64,000 bases of DNA, from NCBI GenBank assembly GCA_963989245.1, contig OZ022347.1, positions 44,852,993 through 44,916,992 on the forward strand, in the 5' to 3' direction. The notes beneath the pieces are model-generated. The model did not search any database and was not told the DNA's origin. It worked only from the letters and a program-made list of their open reading frames with translations. Position numbers and translations under genes: made by a program. Shown piece by piece: positions 45,032 to 54,465 of this stretch. Source of the stretch: Nansenia antarctica. Taxonomy: Eukaryota; Chordata; Actinopteri; Argentiniformes; Microstomatidae. Position 1 is the first letter of the stretch; the number at the start of each line of letters is the position of its first letter.

Positions 45032-45119
45032 TAGGATTGATGTTGTTCTAGTGAAATCTTTAACAAATCTGTTTTAAGAGAGAGACAGTGCAGTTTCTCA
45101 GAGACAGAAATAAACTCAC

Positions 45120-45311
45120 CCTTGAGTGATCTGAGGGTCTCTCTCTGTTCCTGCACCTTCTTCAGTCTCTGTTTCGCTCTCTCTTCCACTGCCCTCCTTT
45201 CATCTTCTCCAGTATCTCTCTCTCTATCTCATAATGGCCTCCTCTGTTTCCTGCCACCATCTCCTCTATCTTCTCCAGCAGCTCTGTTACCTGAGTGCCA
45301 TCACCCCTGTG
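45120..45311 (-). pseudogene. GIMAP type C exon fragment at a duplication breakpoint
   Basis: About 190 bp remain from the donor (AAGG|GTGAGT) back to the GDGTQVTELLEKIEEMV region. A short deletion near 45202 breaks the frame. At about 45311 the sequence switches abruptly to UGT-block DNA (homologous to 21965 onward). The G1-G4 motifs are absent. Confidence 0.85.
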
Positions 45312-45859
45312 CTGGTTAACTTAATGTATTTAGCATTATTAAATGATGGTTACACAATTCAATTCATGTTAATTAATTCTCAAAAACCTACATGGTTTTG
45401 ATTGGTACCAAATTGGTCCAGGTTTATGATTGGTACCAAAGTGGTTCAGTTTTGACATTAACAGTTTACCTGGACGGCCCGCTGTGGCCATTGTTGTAAC
45501 CTGGAGACACTGGTGTGCAGTGGAACGCTGATAAGGCTGCTGGCAGGTAGGGTTGGACAGGTAGGGTTGGGCTGGAGCACTGGACAGGTAGGGTTGGGCG
45601 GGGGGATGAGGCCAGGTAATGACTGATAACGTTGCTCCAGTTGACTTTGGCCTTCACGTCACAGAGTTAGGACGAGTTAGGGCGAGCGAACACAAGACTC
45701 CAAACCCGGTCTGGGGGAAAACAAAGAGACAAGTTATGAGACATTTAGACCGGCTGTAAATCGTAGGTCAAGACTGGTTGTTTAAATCAAAAGCAAAGAA
45801 GTATGAATGAAGACATATCCTCTAGTCAGAATGCATCTCTCTCAGGTGAGGCACAGGCC
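45312..45859. other. UGT block 2, left part
   Basis: Matches 21965-22440 with a small local duplication (GGTTGGACAGGTAGGGTTGGGC region). No gene is seen. Confidence 0.6.
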
Positions 45860-45885
45860 TCAACAACAACAACCCTAACCCTATC

Positions 45886-45917
<32 letters not shown>

Positions 45918-45939
45918 CAACAACAACCCTAACCCTATC

Positions 45940-45971
<32 letters not shown>

Positions 45972-46070
45972 CAACAACTCTAACCCTATCACCACCACCA
46001 CCACCAACAACAACAACACCAACAACAACAACCCTAACCCTATCACCATCAATAACAACAGCAAAAGGGA
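45860..46070. repeat. Compound (CAA)n/(CCA)n repeat with CCCTAACCC islands
   Basis: A module of CAACCCTAACCCTATCACCA plus CCA and CAA runs is repeated about three to four times. Copy 1 (22441-22517) has a single CCCTAACCC, so the expansion is specific to this copy. CCCTAACCC is telomere-like but only about 1.5 units long. Confidence 0.9.
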
Positions 46071-46356
46071 CAACAATTGAGCAAGACAAGCAACAGAAAG
46101 ATATGTTCAAACTGTTCATACCTTCTCTCTCAGCTGCAGGACGAACGGAGGGAACGGATCAAATAAAGAAGGAGTGATGTGATACTTTAATAGTGATCTG
46201 GACTTTGTAGCTCCAGTAAAACTACCCAGGCAGTAAACTTCTGGAGTGAGGCCCAACCAACCCCATAGCCTTAGGCAGCTCTGAGTTACACATTAACAGA
46301 GTTGTGATTGAAGGATGATTCTACAGACAGACAGGCCCACGCAAACTAATGACTGT

Positions 46357-46491
46357 TTTTTTGATTGATTGAAAACTTTATTAGAAGATTTGCAGAAGTA
46401 GGTACATGAAAGTACATAATATTACATACAAGGTCAACTAACAGGATAAAAACCCAAGAAAGCCACTGGCTTATTTCAATTGGGTTCCTTG
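46357..46491 (-). mobile_element. Retroelement 3' fragment, absent from copy 1
   Basis: About 130 bp beginning TTTTTTTGATTGATTG and ending GGGTTCC, with a TGTT duplication. Copy 1 reads straight through (GACTGTTACCCAG at about 22826). It looks like a 3' tail with TCAA repeats on the minus strand. Confidence 0.65.
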
Positions 46492-46654
46492 TTACCCAGT
46501 TTATATTGATGTGTGATGAAGTTAGCCTGTGGTTCTTTGACCTTGATAGCAGCTAGGCTAAATGTGTGTCCAGTCTGCTAGGAATACAAGCTAACCTGTT
46601 TATTTGACACTTTATGCCAAATAATCTTCTTGGCTCGAGATCTATGTTACTACG

Positions 46655-46800
46655 GGTGCGTTCGTAAATTCACTCTCAGAGCGCCGGAGCGCACACTGGG
46701 TTCAATGTCATAAAGAGATCAAGTCATTTGATTGGACAAGAGGCAGTCACGTGGACGCCCCTGCGCTCTCAGAGTTTATTTACGAACGCGGCCTCGCTCT
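46655..46800. mobile_element. MITE with GTGCGTTCGTA termini, copy in block 2
   Basis: Counterpart of 22985-23130 with left end GGGTGCGTTCGTAAATTC and right end TTTACGAACGC. Confidence 0.65.
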
Positions 46801-46881
46801 CAGAGCTCCATCTACCGCCATTAAAACTTCTGGTGACTCTTTTCACCGTTTTCGAGGCTTCAATATAAAAGCGCGAGTCTT

Positions 46882-46895
46882 CCAGTAGGGGGCAG
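46882..46895 (+). promoter_or_regulatory. CTCF-consensus motif beside UGT copy 2
   Basis: CCAGTAGGGGGCAG, identical to 23213-23226 and in the same orientation. Confidence 0.5.
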
Positions 46896-47164
46896 CAGAT
46901 ACCTGTGCCTGTCATAGCTGGCTGTGGTGAGCTCAACAGCCATGGTTACTGACACGTGAATCTGTCCTGATGTTGAGGCAACAACATAGGGCCTGGGCTA
47001 TTAACAACATCTGTAATGAAATCACCACGTCTCTCTCTGTTTAGATCGCTCTTTTATTAAAGCAACGCTGTAAAATAGTTTCATTTTTTTAGTTGAAGAT
47101 CGAATGGTCAGTTCATCTCCCTCCTTTTTATTGGGTTTATAGGGTGGTGTGTATTTGTGACTTA

Positions 47165-47165
47165 T

Positions 47166-47215
<50 letters not shown>

Positions 47216-47220
47216 TGTGT

Positions 47221-47265
<45 letters not shown>
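47165..47265. repeat. (TG)n microsatellite 3' of UGT copy 2
   Basis: About 100 bases of TG with two TCTG interruptions. Confidence 0.97.
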
Positions 47266-47267
<2 letters not shown>

Positions 47268-47485
47268 AAACATGTCTGCTGTAAAATAAGCTGCATGAAC
47301 ACCACACAGTTTTATAAATGTAGTTTAGTGATCAGATGATGTTTCACATCAAGGAGAGGAGGAGAACCTTCCATACAAGATTATGTGACTTTCATATTAA
47401 ACGATTTCACCATAAAACACCTCAAGTTTAAATGGAATCTGAGGGAGTGTTGGGGAATATGAAGGTCTAGGTGTGTGTTCGTGTT

Positions 47486-49066
47486 CTACTGGTGTTTAAT
47501 CTTCTTTCTAGAACACACCCTGCAGCATAAGAGTCTGATAACAGCGACAGTAGTCATCAGGAGAAGCAGCGCCACAGTTAATAAGAACACCACCACGTCT
47601 ACAGAGTGGTAGGAGTACCACGGCATCTTGTAGGACTCTGTGCGCAGGTGAGCAGCACCCCTGTGTCTCATGACGAACTCGATCCAGAAGAGGGCGCTGT
47701 CTAGTGGTTTCATCGGTGTGTCCCTGTGTAGCCTGGAGAGCCTCTGCATGTTCAGCCGGTAGGACGGCTCCTGTAGCACTTCCTGTGAGGCCTGGAGGAA
47801 GACGTCTCTGTTCAAGGTGAAGATATCCACGGTCTTCGCCGCTCCTCGCACCCTCATCTTGGAAAGGTTGTCAGGTTGATCAAAGATCAGGGGGAGGCCT
47901 AGGATTGGTACACCGTGGTACAAGGCCTCTTGAAGTCCGTTAGTTCCTCCGTGAGCTACAAACAGCCTGGTCTTGGGATGTCCTAACAGGTCGTTCTGAG
48001 GCATCCAGTCCACTAGTAAGGTGTTGTTGCCCAGGGTAACAGGCCTGTCTCCCTTGTACCTCCAGATGACCTTCTGAGGCAGTTGGGCAAAAGCGGCGGC
48101 GATGTCGTCAGCTAGATCGTGAGGAAGCTCCCCGACTAAAGTCCCCAACGACATGACGATGACCCCATGTTCTCCTGAGCTCTGGACGAACTGCTCCAGG
48201 TCTTGGGGAAGAGGCTTGGCAGGTTTGCATTGGAACCCTCCCATGTAGACGACGTTGGGCATGGTGGGGCGAGGGAACTCAAACACAAAGTCAACTCTCA
48301 TCAGCCAGAGGTCTGCTGCTTGAACCAGGGGGAAGTAGTCAACCTCAGGACCAAAGTAATGATGACTCAAAGCGTTGTAATGTGGACTTATATAAAACAC
48401 ATATTGGGCTAACATCATGGTATAAATCAGTACATTAAGAACCCTCTCCTTGAAGCTCATGACGTCAGTGAGCTCTAACCCCATCATAGGGATGTAGGAG
48501 AGAGGAGAGGGAGCGATGGCAAGATGAGCTTCACCGCCCAAGGTCCATCTCACGTTATAAACAAGCGGTAGACTGAGGTAGTGGGCCAGCATTTCCCCTC
48601 CCGGCATGGCCGGGTCGGTCAGAACCAGATCATACTTGGCGTCCTCTAGAGATCGCATCAGGTCCTTGTTGTCGAACATGTGTCTGACCAAGTTGCACAC
48701 TTGCTTAACCATGACCACAGTCTTATCCAGCACCTCCATTTCCAGCCTGAAGCGATCCCAGGCAGACCGTCCCTCCCGCTGGATCTGCAAGAGGCTCGAC
48801 ACAAACTCTTGGACAAAGTCCTCGCCAAACGCGCCTGTGGTGTCGATGGTGATCGTACTGTAGTGAGGGGAGGTTTCCTTGATGTACCAGCTGTCTGACG
48901 GGCGCACGACTGAAACGCTGTGTCCCCTTGAGTGCAGCGCCTCGACGATGACTTTCATGTTGATCCAGTGGCTACCGTCCACCGGGAACACAAGGACCTT
49001 CCCTCCGTGGACAGCAGCCGCAGAGAGGACCAGGAGGGCGGTCAAGACTAGCTGAAGATGAGGCAT
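47486..49066 (-). CDS. UDP-glucuronosyltransferase, UGT5-like, copy 2
   Basis: A 526-residue single-exon UGT, predicted ER-lumenal, with the same architecture as copy 1: signal peptide, His33, Asp151, signature 354-397, C-terminal helix and KxKxx tail. It differs from copy 1 at T10A, V168L, I273V, E292Q, I304V, P331Q, V380E, A427S, E438L and S508A (copy 1 to copy 2). It keeps the family Glu at 380, so it is the better candidate for full activity. The frame is intact and the flanks are duplicated too, so this is a segmental duplicate and not a retrocopy. A base change upstream (49084-49086) creates ATG CTC TGA, a minimal upstream frame if that part is in the mRNA. Confidence 0.94.
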   Translation of the reverse strand: MPHLQLVLTALLVLSAAAVHGGKVLVFPVDGSHWINMKVIVEALHSRGHSVSVVRPSDSWYIKETSPHYSTITIDTTGAFGEDFVQEFVSSLLQIQREGRSAWDRFRLEMEVLDKTVVMVKQVCNLVRHMFDNKDLMRSLEDAKYDLVLTDPAMPGGEMLAHYLSLPLVYNVRWTLGGEAHLAIAPSPLSYIPMMGLELTDVMSFKERVLNVLIYTMMLAQYVFYISPHYNALSHHYFGPEVDYFPLVQAADLWLMRVDFVFEFPRPTMPNVVYMGGFQCKPAKPLPQDLEQFVQSSGEHGVIVMSLGTLVGELPHDLADDIAAAFAQLPQKVIWRYKGDRPVTLGNNTLLVDWMPQNDLLGHPKTRLFVAHGGTNGLQEALYHGVPILGLPLIFDQPDNLSKMRVRGAAKTVDIFTLNRDVFLQASQEVLQEPSYRLNMQRLSRLHRDTPMKPLDSALFWIEFVMRHRGAAHLRTESYKMPWYSYHSVDVVVFLLTVALLLLMTTVAVIRLLCCRVCSRKKIKHQ

Positions 49067-49929
49067 CTTGTGTCCGCTCAGAGCATCTGAGAGAGGATCA
49101 TAATTACATTATCATATCAAACGTTAATTATGTCATAACAAAGAAGCTAGACGGCAACTGACTAAATATAGTTGTCGTCATGTTTGGTAATGAAAAATTA
49201 AATCTGAAATGTCACCAAATACAGAGAAGACATTTTTCTATACAGTAAGGCCCAATCCCAATACACTCCTTGCCCCAACAATTTAGCCCTACCCCTCAGT
49301 TTTGTACGTTCATGCGTAGGGTGTCCCGATTCTTGTTGGTGTAGAGGGGTAGGGTGAAGTGGTAGGGCTACTTGGCCCTCCAAACAGGTTTTTCAGAGGC
49401 ACACTCAAACTCAAATGTGTGTATTATCTTAGTTTTATGTAATTTCAATGTATTATAGACAGTTATAGTTTCTTTATAACTAGCATAACAAAGCTAACTA
49501 GCTAACATTACAACATTGTTTTAAGGCTGATTTGTGCAGGACAGTCCCACATTTTAACATTTACACGTCGCATTTATGTCGCATTTCCCCCCCATTGATG
49601 GCATATGACGTCCGAAATGTATTCATATCATAAGCATAGCTAATACACTATAAACATACCTAATACACTACATATCATAAACATGGCTAATACACTGTAC
49701 GTATCGTAAGCATAGCTAATACACTATAAACATACCTAATACACTGTACGTATCGTAAGCATAGCTAATGCACTATAAACATACACTGTACATATCATAA
49801 ACTGTTCCAATCAAGGAAAGCATTAGAGGGGGATGTCCAAATACATTATTTGTAGACTGACTCTGTGGCAGCATAAACATACAGTCCTACTAGTACCAGT
49901 TTGTGTTCAAACAGCTAAATAACACAAAT
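49067..49929. other. UGT copy 2 upstream region
   Basis: Counterpart of 25387-26269, with a larger ATAGCTAATACACTATAAAC repeat block (about 49630-49790). No exon recognised. Confidence 0.5.
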
Positions 49930-50404
49930 GAACAGACTGTCCTGATCTGGATGAGGTGAAACACACGGGAGGCAGGACAGGAGTCTAGGCTCCCACACCA
50001 GCAGGCTGGAGAACAGCTTCTTCCTCACAGCTGTCAGGCTGCTGAACTCTAGACCCCGGTGGTAACCTTGCCTCTCTACCCCCGCCCTAGTGCACATAGT
50101 AGCCTACATACTGTTACTGATTACCACTACTGTATATCTGACTGTACTTACCTCACCTCTGCATGTACACATATCTGTACACACCTATGGCTGCACTATG
50201 CACTATTACACATCCTACTGTACATACCTCACCTCTGCATGTACATATATCTACACCTATGGCTGCACTATGCACTATTACACATCCTACTGTACATACC
50301 TCACCTCTGCATGTACATATATCTGTACATACCTCACCTCTGTACATATATCTGTACATACCTCACCTCTGCATGTACATATATCTGTACATACCTCACC
50401 TCTG
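49930..50404 (+). mobile_element. LINE 3' fragment upstream of UGT copy 2
   Basis: Counterpart of 26270-26815: again CACACCAGCAGGCTGGAGAA and GGCTGCACTATGCACTATTA units, with extra CCTCACCTCTGCATGTACAT units and without the original 3' tip. Confidence 0.7.
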
Positions 50405-50690
50405 CAGACAGAAGTGTAATACTCTAGAGTTAGAGCTCCATGGTTAACTGACTCTTCTGTAAGCAGACAGAAGTGTGATACTCTAGAGTTAGAGCCCCAT
50501 GGTTTACTGACTCACCTGTCAGCAGACAGAAGTGTGATACTCTAGAGTTAGAGCTCCATGGTTAACTGACTCACCTGTCAGCAGACAGAAGTGTGATACT
50601 CTAGAGTTAGAGCCCCATGGTTAACTGACTCACCTGTCAGCAGACAGAAGTGTAATACTCTAGAGTTAGAGCTCCATGATTAAGAGCTTA
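50405..50690. repeat. 59-bp minisatellite with AP-1 sites, upstream of UGT copy 2
   Basis: Five units; TGACTCA is perfect at 50508, 50567 and 50626, changed to TGACTCT at 50449, and lost in the truncated last unit. It lies about 1.4-1.6 kb upstream of the UGT ATG. Confidence 0.9.
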
Positions 50691-51354
50691 TCACTGCTGT
50701 GCAGTGCAGTCCAATGTCCAGGTTAAAGCCACAGTCTGCAACGTTTCCAACATTAACCCTCACCCCTATTTTCCTGATGGTACAAATGGCAGATTGTGAC
50801 TTTGACACATCTTTTTGTAATTACGGCCCCTTAAAATAAGCCTGGATTTCCCTTCAGAGACGTTGATGGAATACCCCCCTGATGTCAGTTCTGAACAGGA
50901 CAGTTATGCTCCGTCATTGTGTGACTCTCTCCTCCTGACAAGACAGACGTTCACATATGTGCCCCCTGGCTTCTCTGACGCTGTAGTTTACTCTGATAAT
51001 AAGTGGCACAAGGGTTATCTGTGTTATCTGTCCAACCTGCCTGAACAGGTCACCTCAGATCATTTTTTTATTTTTGTTATTTAACCTTTATTTATACAGT
51101 TGTTTTACAGGTAAAAACACATTGAGCCCCAAGGGCTCATTTTCAAGTGTGACCTGTTCACATCCACCACAAACAAATACAATACAAAACAAAAATACAA
51201 AACCTGGCCTACATAGTCTAAAAACTAAACTAAAACGACATAGTCTAAAACTAAAACTAGTCTAAAACAGTCTAAGATAATCTAAAACTAAACTAAAACT
51301 ACAAAAACCTAAAACTAGACAGCTAAAGAGCTAGGGACAGGGAGGGGTCATCAT
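50691..51354. other. Non-coding DNA with half-MITE and retroelement debris
   Basis: About 50835-50880 is a single arm of the fold-back MITE. About 51064-51345 has repeated AAAACTAAACTAAAAC words and resembles an A-rich retroelement end. No gene is seen. Confidence 0.45.
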
Positions 51355-51812
51355 ACATGGTGGACACACCTACAGTACAACACATGAACAGGTCACCTCA
51401 GGTCATACATGGTGGACACACCTACAGCACATGAACAGGTCACCTCAGATCATACATGGTGGACACACCTACAGCACATGAACAGGTCACCTCAGGTCAT
51501 ACATGGTGGACACACCTACAGTACAACACATGAACAGGTCACCTCAGGTCATACATGGTGGACACACCTACAGCACATGAACAGGTCACCTCAGGTCATA
51601 CATGGTGGACACACCTACAGCACATGAACAGGTCACCTCAGATCATACATGGTGGACACACCTACAGTACAACACATGAACAGTTCACCTCAGATCATAC
51701 ATGGTGGACACACCTTCAGCACATGAACAGGTCACCTCAGATCATACATGGTGGACACACCTACAGCACATGAACAGGTCACCTCAGATCATACATGGTG
51801 GACACACCTGTC
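51355..51812. repeat. 47/56-bp minisatellite with DR4 elements
   Basis: About nine units of CATACATGGTGGACACACCT plus ACAGCACATGAACAGGTCACCTCAGRT. AGGTCA-CCTC-AGGTCA is perfect at 51390, 51484, 51536 and 51583; the other units have AGATCA as second half-site. The counterpart in block 1 (28534 and 31249) has only two units. Confidence 0.9.
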
Positions 51813-52105
51813 ATGTGTCATGTGACAACTGTCTATTCTGTTGGGTTGGTCTTCGCTGTTTCAAACAGAAAGGTTAAAATGTAAAAGGAAACCAAATCGT
51901 AACGTCTGTCGAATATCATGTTATATTTTAAATGATGATTGTTCAATGTTTAAATGTTACATGGTTACGTTGATTTAAAAAAAGGCAGCCAAAATGAGTC
52001 TGTGAAACTATTTTCCTCTCAGGTGAAACTACCCTAACTTGCACTACAAGATTGACACTGTGTTTGAGGGGGAAAAGCAGAATAATCAAAACATAAACAG
52101 TTAGA
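51813..52105. other. Non-coding DNA
   Basis: No feature recognised. Confidence 0.35.
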
Positions 52106-52232
52106 AGAGGGGGGTATTCCATTAATGTCGCTAAAGGAAGATCCAGGCTTATTTTTGATAACTCTCACCAGACTCTTTTTTTAAATCAAAATAAGGCTGG
52201 CTTTTCCTTTAGCGATGTTGATGTAATACCCC
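52106..52232. mobile_element. Fold-back MITE
   Basis: About 125 bp with arms GGGGGGTATTCCATTAATGT and ACATCA-type end ...TGTAATACCCCCC, inverted over about 45 bp with several mismatches. Older-looking than 52980-53097. Confidence 0.8.
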
Positions 52233-52275
52233 CCATGTTCAGACTGTTCATACCTTCTCTCAGCAGCTGCAGGAC

Positions 52276-52500
52276 GAACAGAGGAATGAAATGAAGAAGG
52301 AGTGATGTGATAGGTTAGTCCTGATCTGAACAGAGGAATGAAATGAAGAAGGAGTGATGTGATAGGTTAGTCCTGATCTGAACAGAGGAATGAAATGAAG
52401 AAGGAGTGATGTGATAGGTTAGTCCTGATCTGAGGCTACAGTAGAACAGAGGAATGAAATGAAGAAGGAGTGATGTGATAGGTTAGTCCTGATCTGAGGC
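52276..52500. repeat. 52-bp tandem repeat, four copies
   Basis: Units beginning GAACAGAGGAATGAAATGAA; the last is spaced by GAGGCTACAGTA. The single-copy version corresponds to sequence near the UGT blocks (about 22610-22670). Confidence 0.92.
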
Positions 52501-52949
52501 TACAGTAGAACCACCCTGGAGGCCCAGCAGCTCTGAGTTACACATGAACAGTTGTGGTTGAAGGATGATTCTACAGACAGACAGATGAAGTATGTTACCC
52601 AGTTTATATTGATGTGTGATAAAGTTAGTCTGTGGTTCTTTGGCCTTGATAGCAGCTAGGGTAAGTGTGTGTCCAGTCTGCTAGGAATACAAGCTAACCT
52701 GTTTATTTGACACTTTATAATAATAATAACTTTTATTTGTAGGCTATAGCACTTTTCCTGCAAACGTTGCAGCTCAAAGAGCTTTAATCATTATACAATC
52801 ATCATTTAATTATTTATATATGCCACACTCAACCTTCTTGGCTCTACTGTAGATCTATGTTCTAAAATACCACGGTCCACGTTGTGGAAGGTCTGTCTGA
52901 CTAGTCAACACCAACATCCCTACATTAGGGAGGCCAAATGCATAAATAC
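52501..52949. other. Third partial copy of UGT flank DNA
   Basis: CAGTTTATATTGATGTGTGATAAAGTTAGTC onward matches about 22838-22985 and 46498-46650, without a UGT gene. A retroelement-type AATAATAATAACTTTTATTTG end lies at 52718-52770. Confidence 0.55.
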
Positions 52950-52951
52950 AC

Positions 52952-53178
52952 TCACTGAACACTTTATTAGGAACACCTGGGGGGTGTTCCATCAACGTCA
53001 CTAAAGGACAATCTAGGCTTATTTATATACGTAAGTCTCATGACACTTATCAAAATAAGCCTGGATTTTCCTGTAGTGACGTTGATGGAATACCCCCCTG
53101 TACACCTTCTCATCCATCCAGGTGTGAAGGTGTGGGGAATGTTTTCTTGGCACACTTTGGGCTTGTTGTCAATCATTA
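52952..53178 (-). mobile_element. Retroelement 3' tail carrying a nested MITE
   Basis: CACTGAACACTTTATTAGGA followed by ACACCT...TACACCTTCTCATCC is a 3' end very common in fish genomes, here on the minus strand. It is split by the fold-back MITE at 52980-53097. Confidence 0.6.
52980..53097. mobile_element. Fold-back MITE with CTG duplication
   Basis: Arms GGGGGTGTTCCATCAACGTC and GACGTTGATGGAATACCCCC, inverted over about 50 bp. CTG is duplicated at 52977-52979 and 53098-53100. A 3-bp duplication fits PIF/Harbinger-type MITEs. Confidence 0.85.
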
Positions 53179-53187
53179 GTCAAACCT

Positions 53188-54091
53188 TGAATGAATGAAT
53201 GAATGAATGAATGAATGGTCTTTATTGTCATTAATACAGTACAGGTACTATACAACAAAATTTAGGAGGGGGGGGCTCCCCTGGTGCTAGGAAAAAAATT
53301 ACTTAAAACAAGAAGGGAAAAGAGCTGGTTTACATAAATAAAGGCTATATACACTATCCACTATACTATACTCCTATACTATACACATAAAACACTGTGC
53401 TGTACTCTATGCTATGCTATAAATATCCTAACATTTCCTATCTCTGAACCTTATGTACACGAGGGTTGTCATATTGCACATAGTATTATTGCACATTCAT
53501 TTAAAGTGTCGCAGTTTGCAGGTTTGAAATGTTCACAGTTGTATTTCAGTATTGCACTTGATTACAATCTAGTAGCTGCCATCAAATTGTCTAGATTGTC
53601 CAGGGCCTAGAACCTAGGTCTTTGCTGTGTTCAGGGCCTGAATGGCCCTAGGGTAGAAGCTGAGCTTCAGTCTATTTGTCCTTGCGGACATGGTCCTGAA
53701 CCGCCTGCCTGAGGGCAGCCGGACAAAGTGTTCGTTCCCAGGGTGGGATGGGTCTCTGGAGATCTTGGAGGCCTTCCTGAGGCAGTGTGTGTTGTACAGC
53801 TCTTCCAGAGAGGGGAGGGGGGCGCCGATGATCTTCTGGGCCGATCTCACGACTCTCTGTAGCGCTTTCCTCTCTGCGGCTGTGCAGCTGGAGAACCACA
53901 AGCAGATGCAGTAGGTGAGGATGCTCTCCACTGCGCAGCGGTAGAAGGTCACAAGCAGCTCCTGTCTGAGGTGGTATTTCCTGAGGACTCTCAGGAAGTA
54001 GAGCCGCTGTTGTGCCTTCTTGATGATGGCTGCTGTGTTGGTCTTCCAGGACAGGTCATCCTGTATGTACACCCACAGGAATCAGAGAGTT
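53188..54091 (-). mobile_element. 5'-truncated LINE, copy in repeat block 1
   Basis: Same family as 42624-45039, with a 9-bp target duplication GTCAAACCT (53179-53187, 54092-54100). The minus frame 53614-54072 encodes the last 150 or so RT residues (MYIQDDLSWKTNTAAIIKKA, then LEELYNTHCLRKASKISRD). Not active. Confidence 0.92.
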
Positions 54092-54194
54092 GTCAAACCT
54101 GTCAGTCATGGCTTGAATGCCGCAGCCTATTTGAGTAAAGCTGCTGAAATTATTTATTTCAATTATTTATTTTCATTATTTATTTTCACGCTTC

Positions 54195-54295
54195 TGACGT
54201 CAGTAGCAACCACGTAACCACGGTAACGCCCCCTGTGTTCAACCATGTAACCATGGTAACGCCCCCTGTGTTCAACCATGTAACCATGGTAGATT
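54195..54295. promoter_or_regulatory. CRE plus tandem X-box (RFX-type) motifs
   Basis: TGACGTCA (54195-54202) is a perfect CRE. It is followed by GTAACC-AC-GGTAAC (54214-54227) and GTAACC-AT-GGTAAC (54247-54260), which fit the RFX X-box GTNRCC-N0-3-RGYAAC, in a 33-bp tandem unit. A third unit is broken. No gene is seen nearby. Confidence 0.45.
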
Positions 54296-54418
54296 TGAAA
54301 CTGATAGTTCCACCTTCAGAAAACTTTTTTAAAGATAGTGTAGAGAAATAGTTCAATGTATTTGAATGGATTATTCAGTTTTTATCCTTTGCCTTTACAA
54401 TTACATTTACATGTTTGG

Positions 54419-54465
54419 CATTTAGCAGACGCCTTTATCCAAAGCGACTTACAACAAATACATTT
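54419..54465 (-). repeat. SINE 3' tail fragment
   Basis: GGCATTTAGCAGACGCCTTT followed by ATCCAAAGCGACTTAC is the reverse complement of the fish SINE tail seen at 5885-5915. A second copy lies at 63908-63954. Confidence 0.7.

Larger units (their letters stand above)
42624..45039 (-). mobile_element. 5'-truncated LINE inserted in the GIMAP block
   Basis: A 2.4-kb minus-strand non-LTR retrotransposon with 3' end GAATGAATGAATGG. The target site ATGTTG is duplicated (42618-42623, 45040-45045). The empty site at about 17263-17275 (AACATGTTGTTCTAGTG) proves the edges. The 5' end, including any endonuclease, is missing. The clade is not settled; a Rex1/L2-like fish LINE is my inference. Confidence 0.93.

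Noticed and set aside
45860..46070. Interstitial telomere
   Set aside because: Only about 1.5 CCCTAA units per island, separated by CAA and CCA runs; not a telomeric tract.
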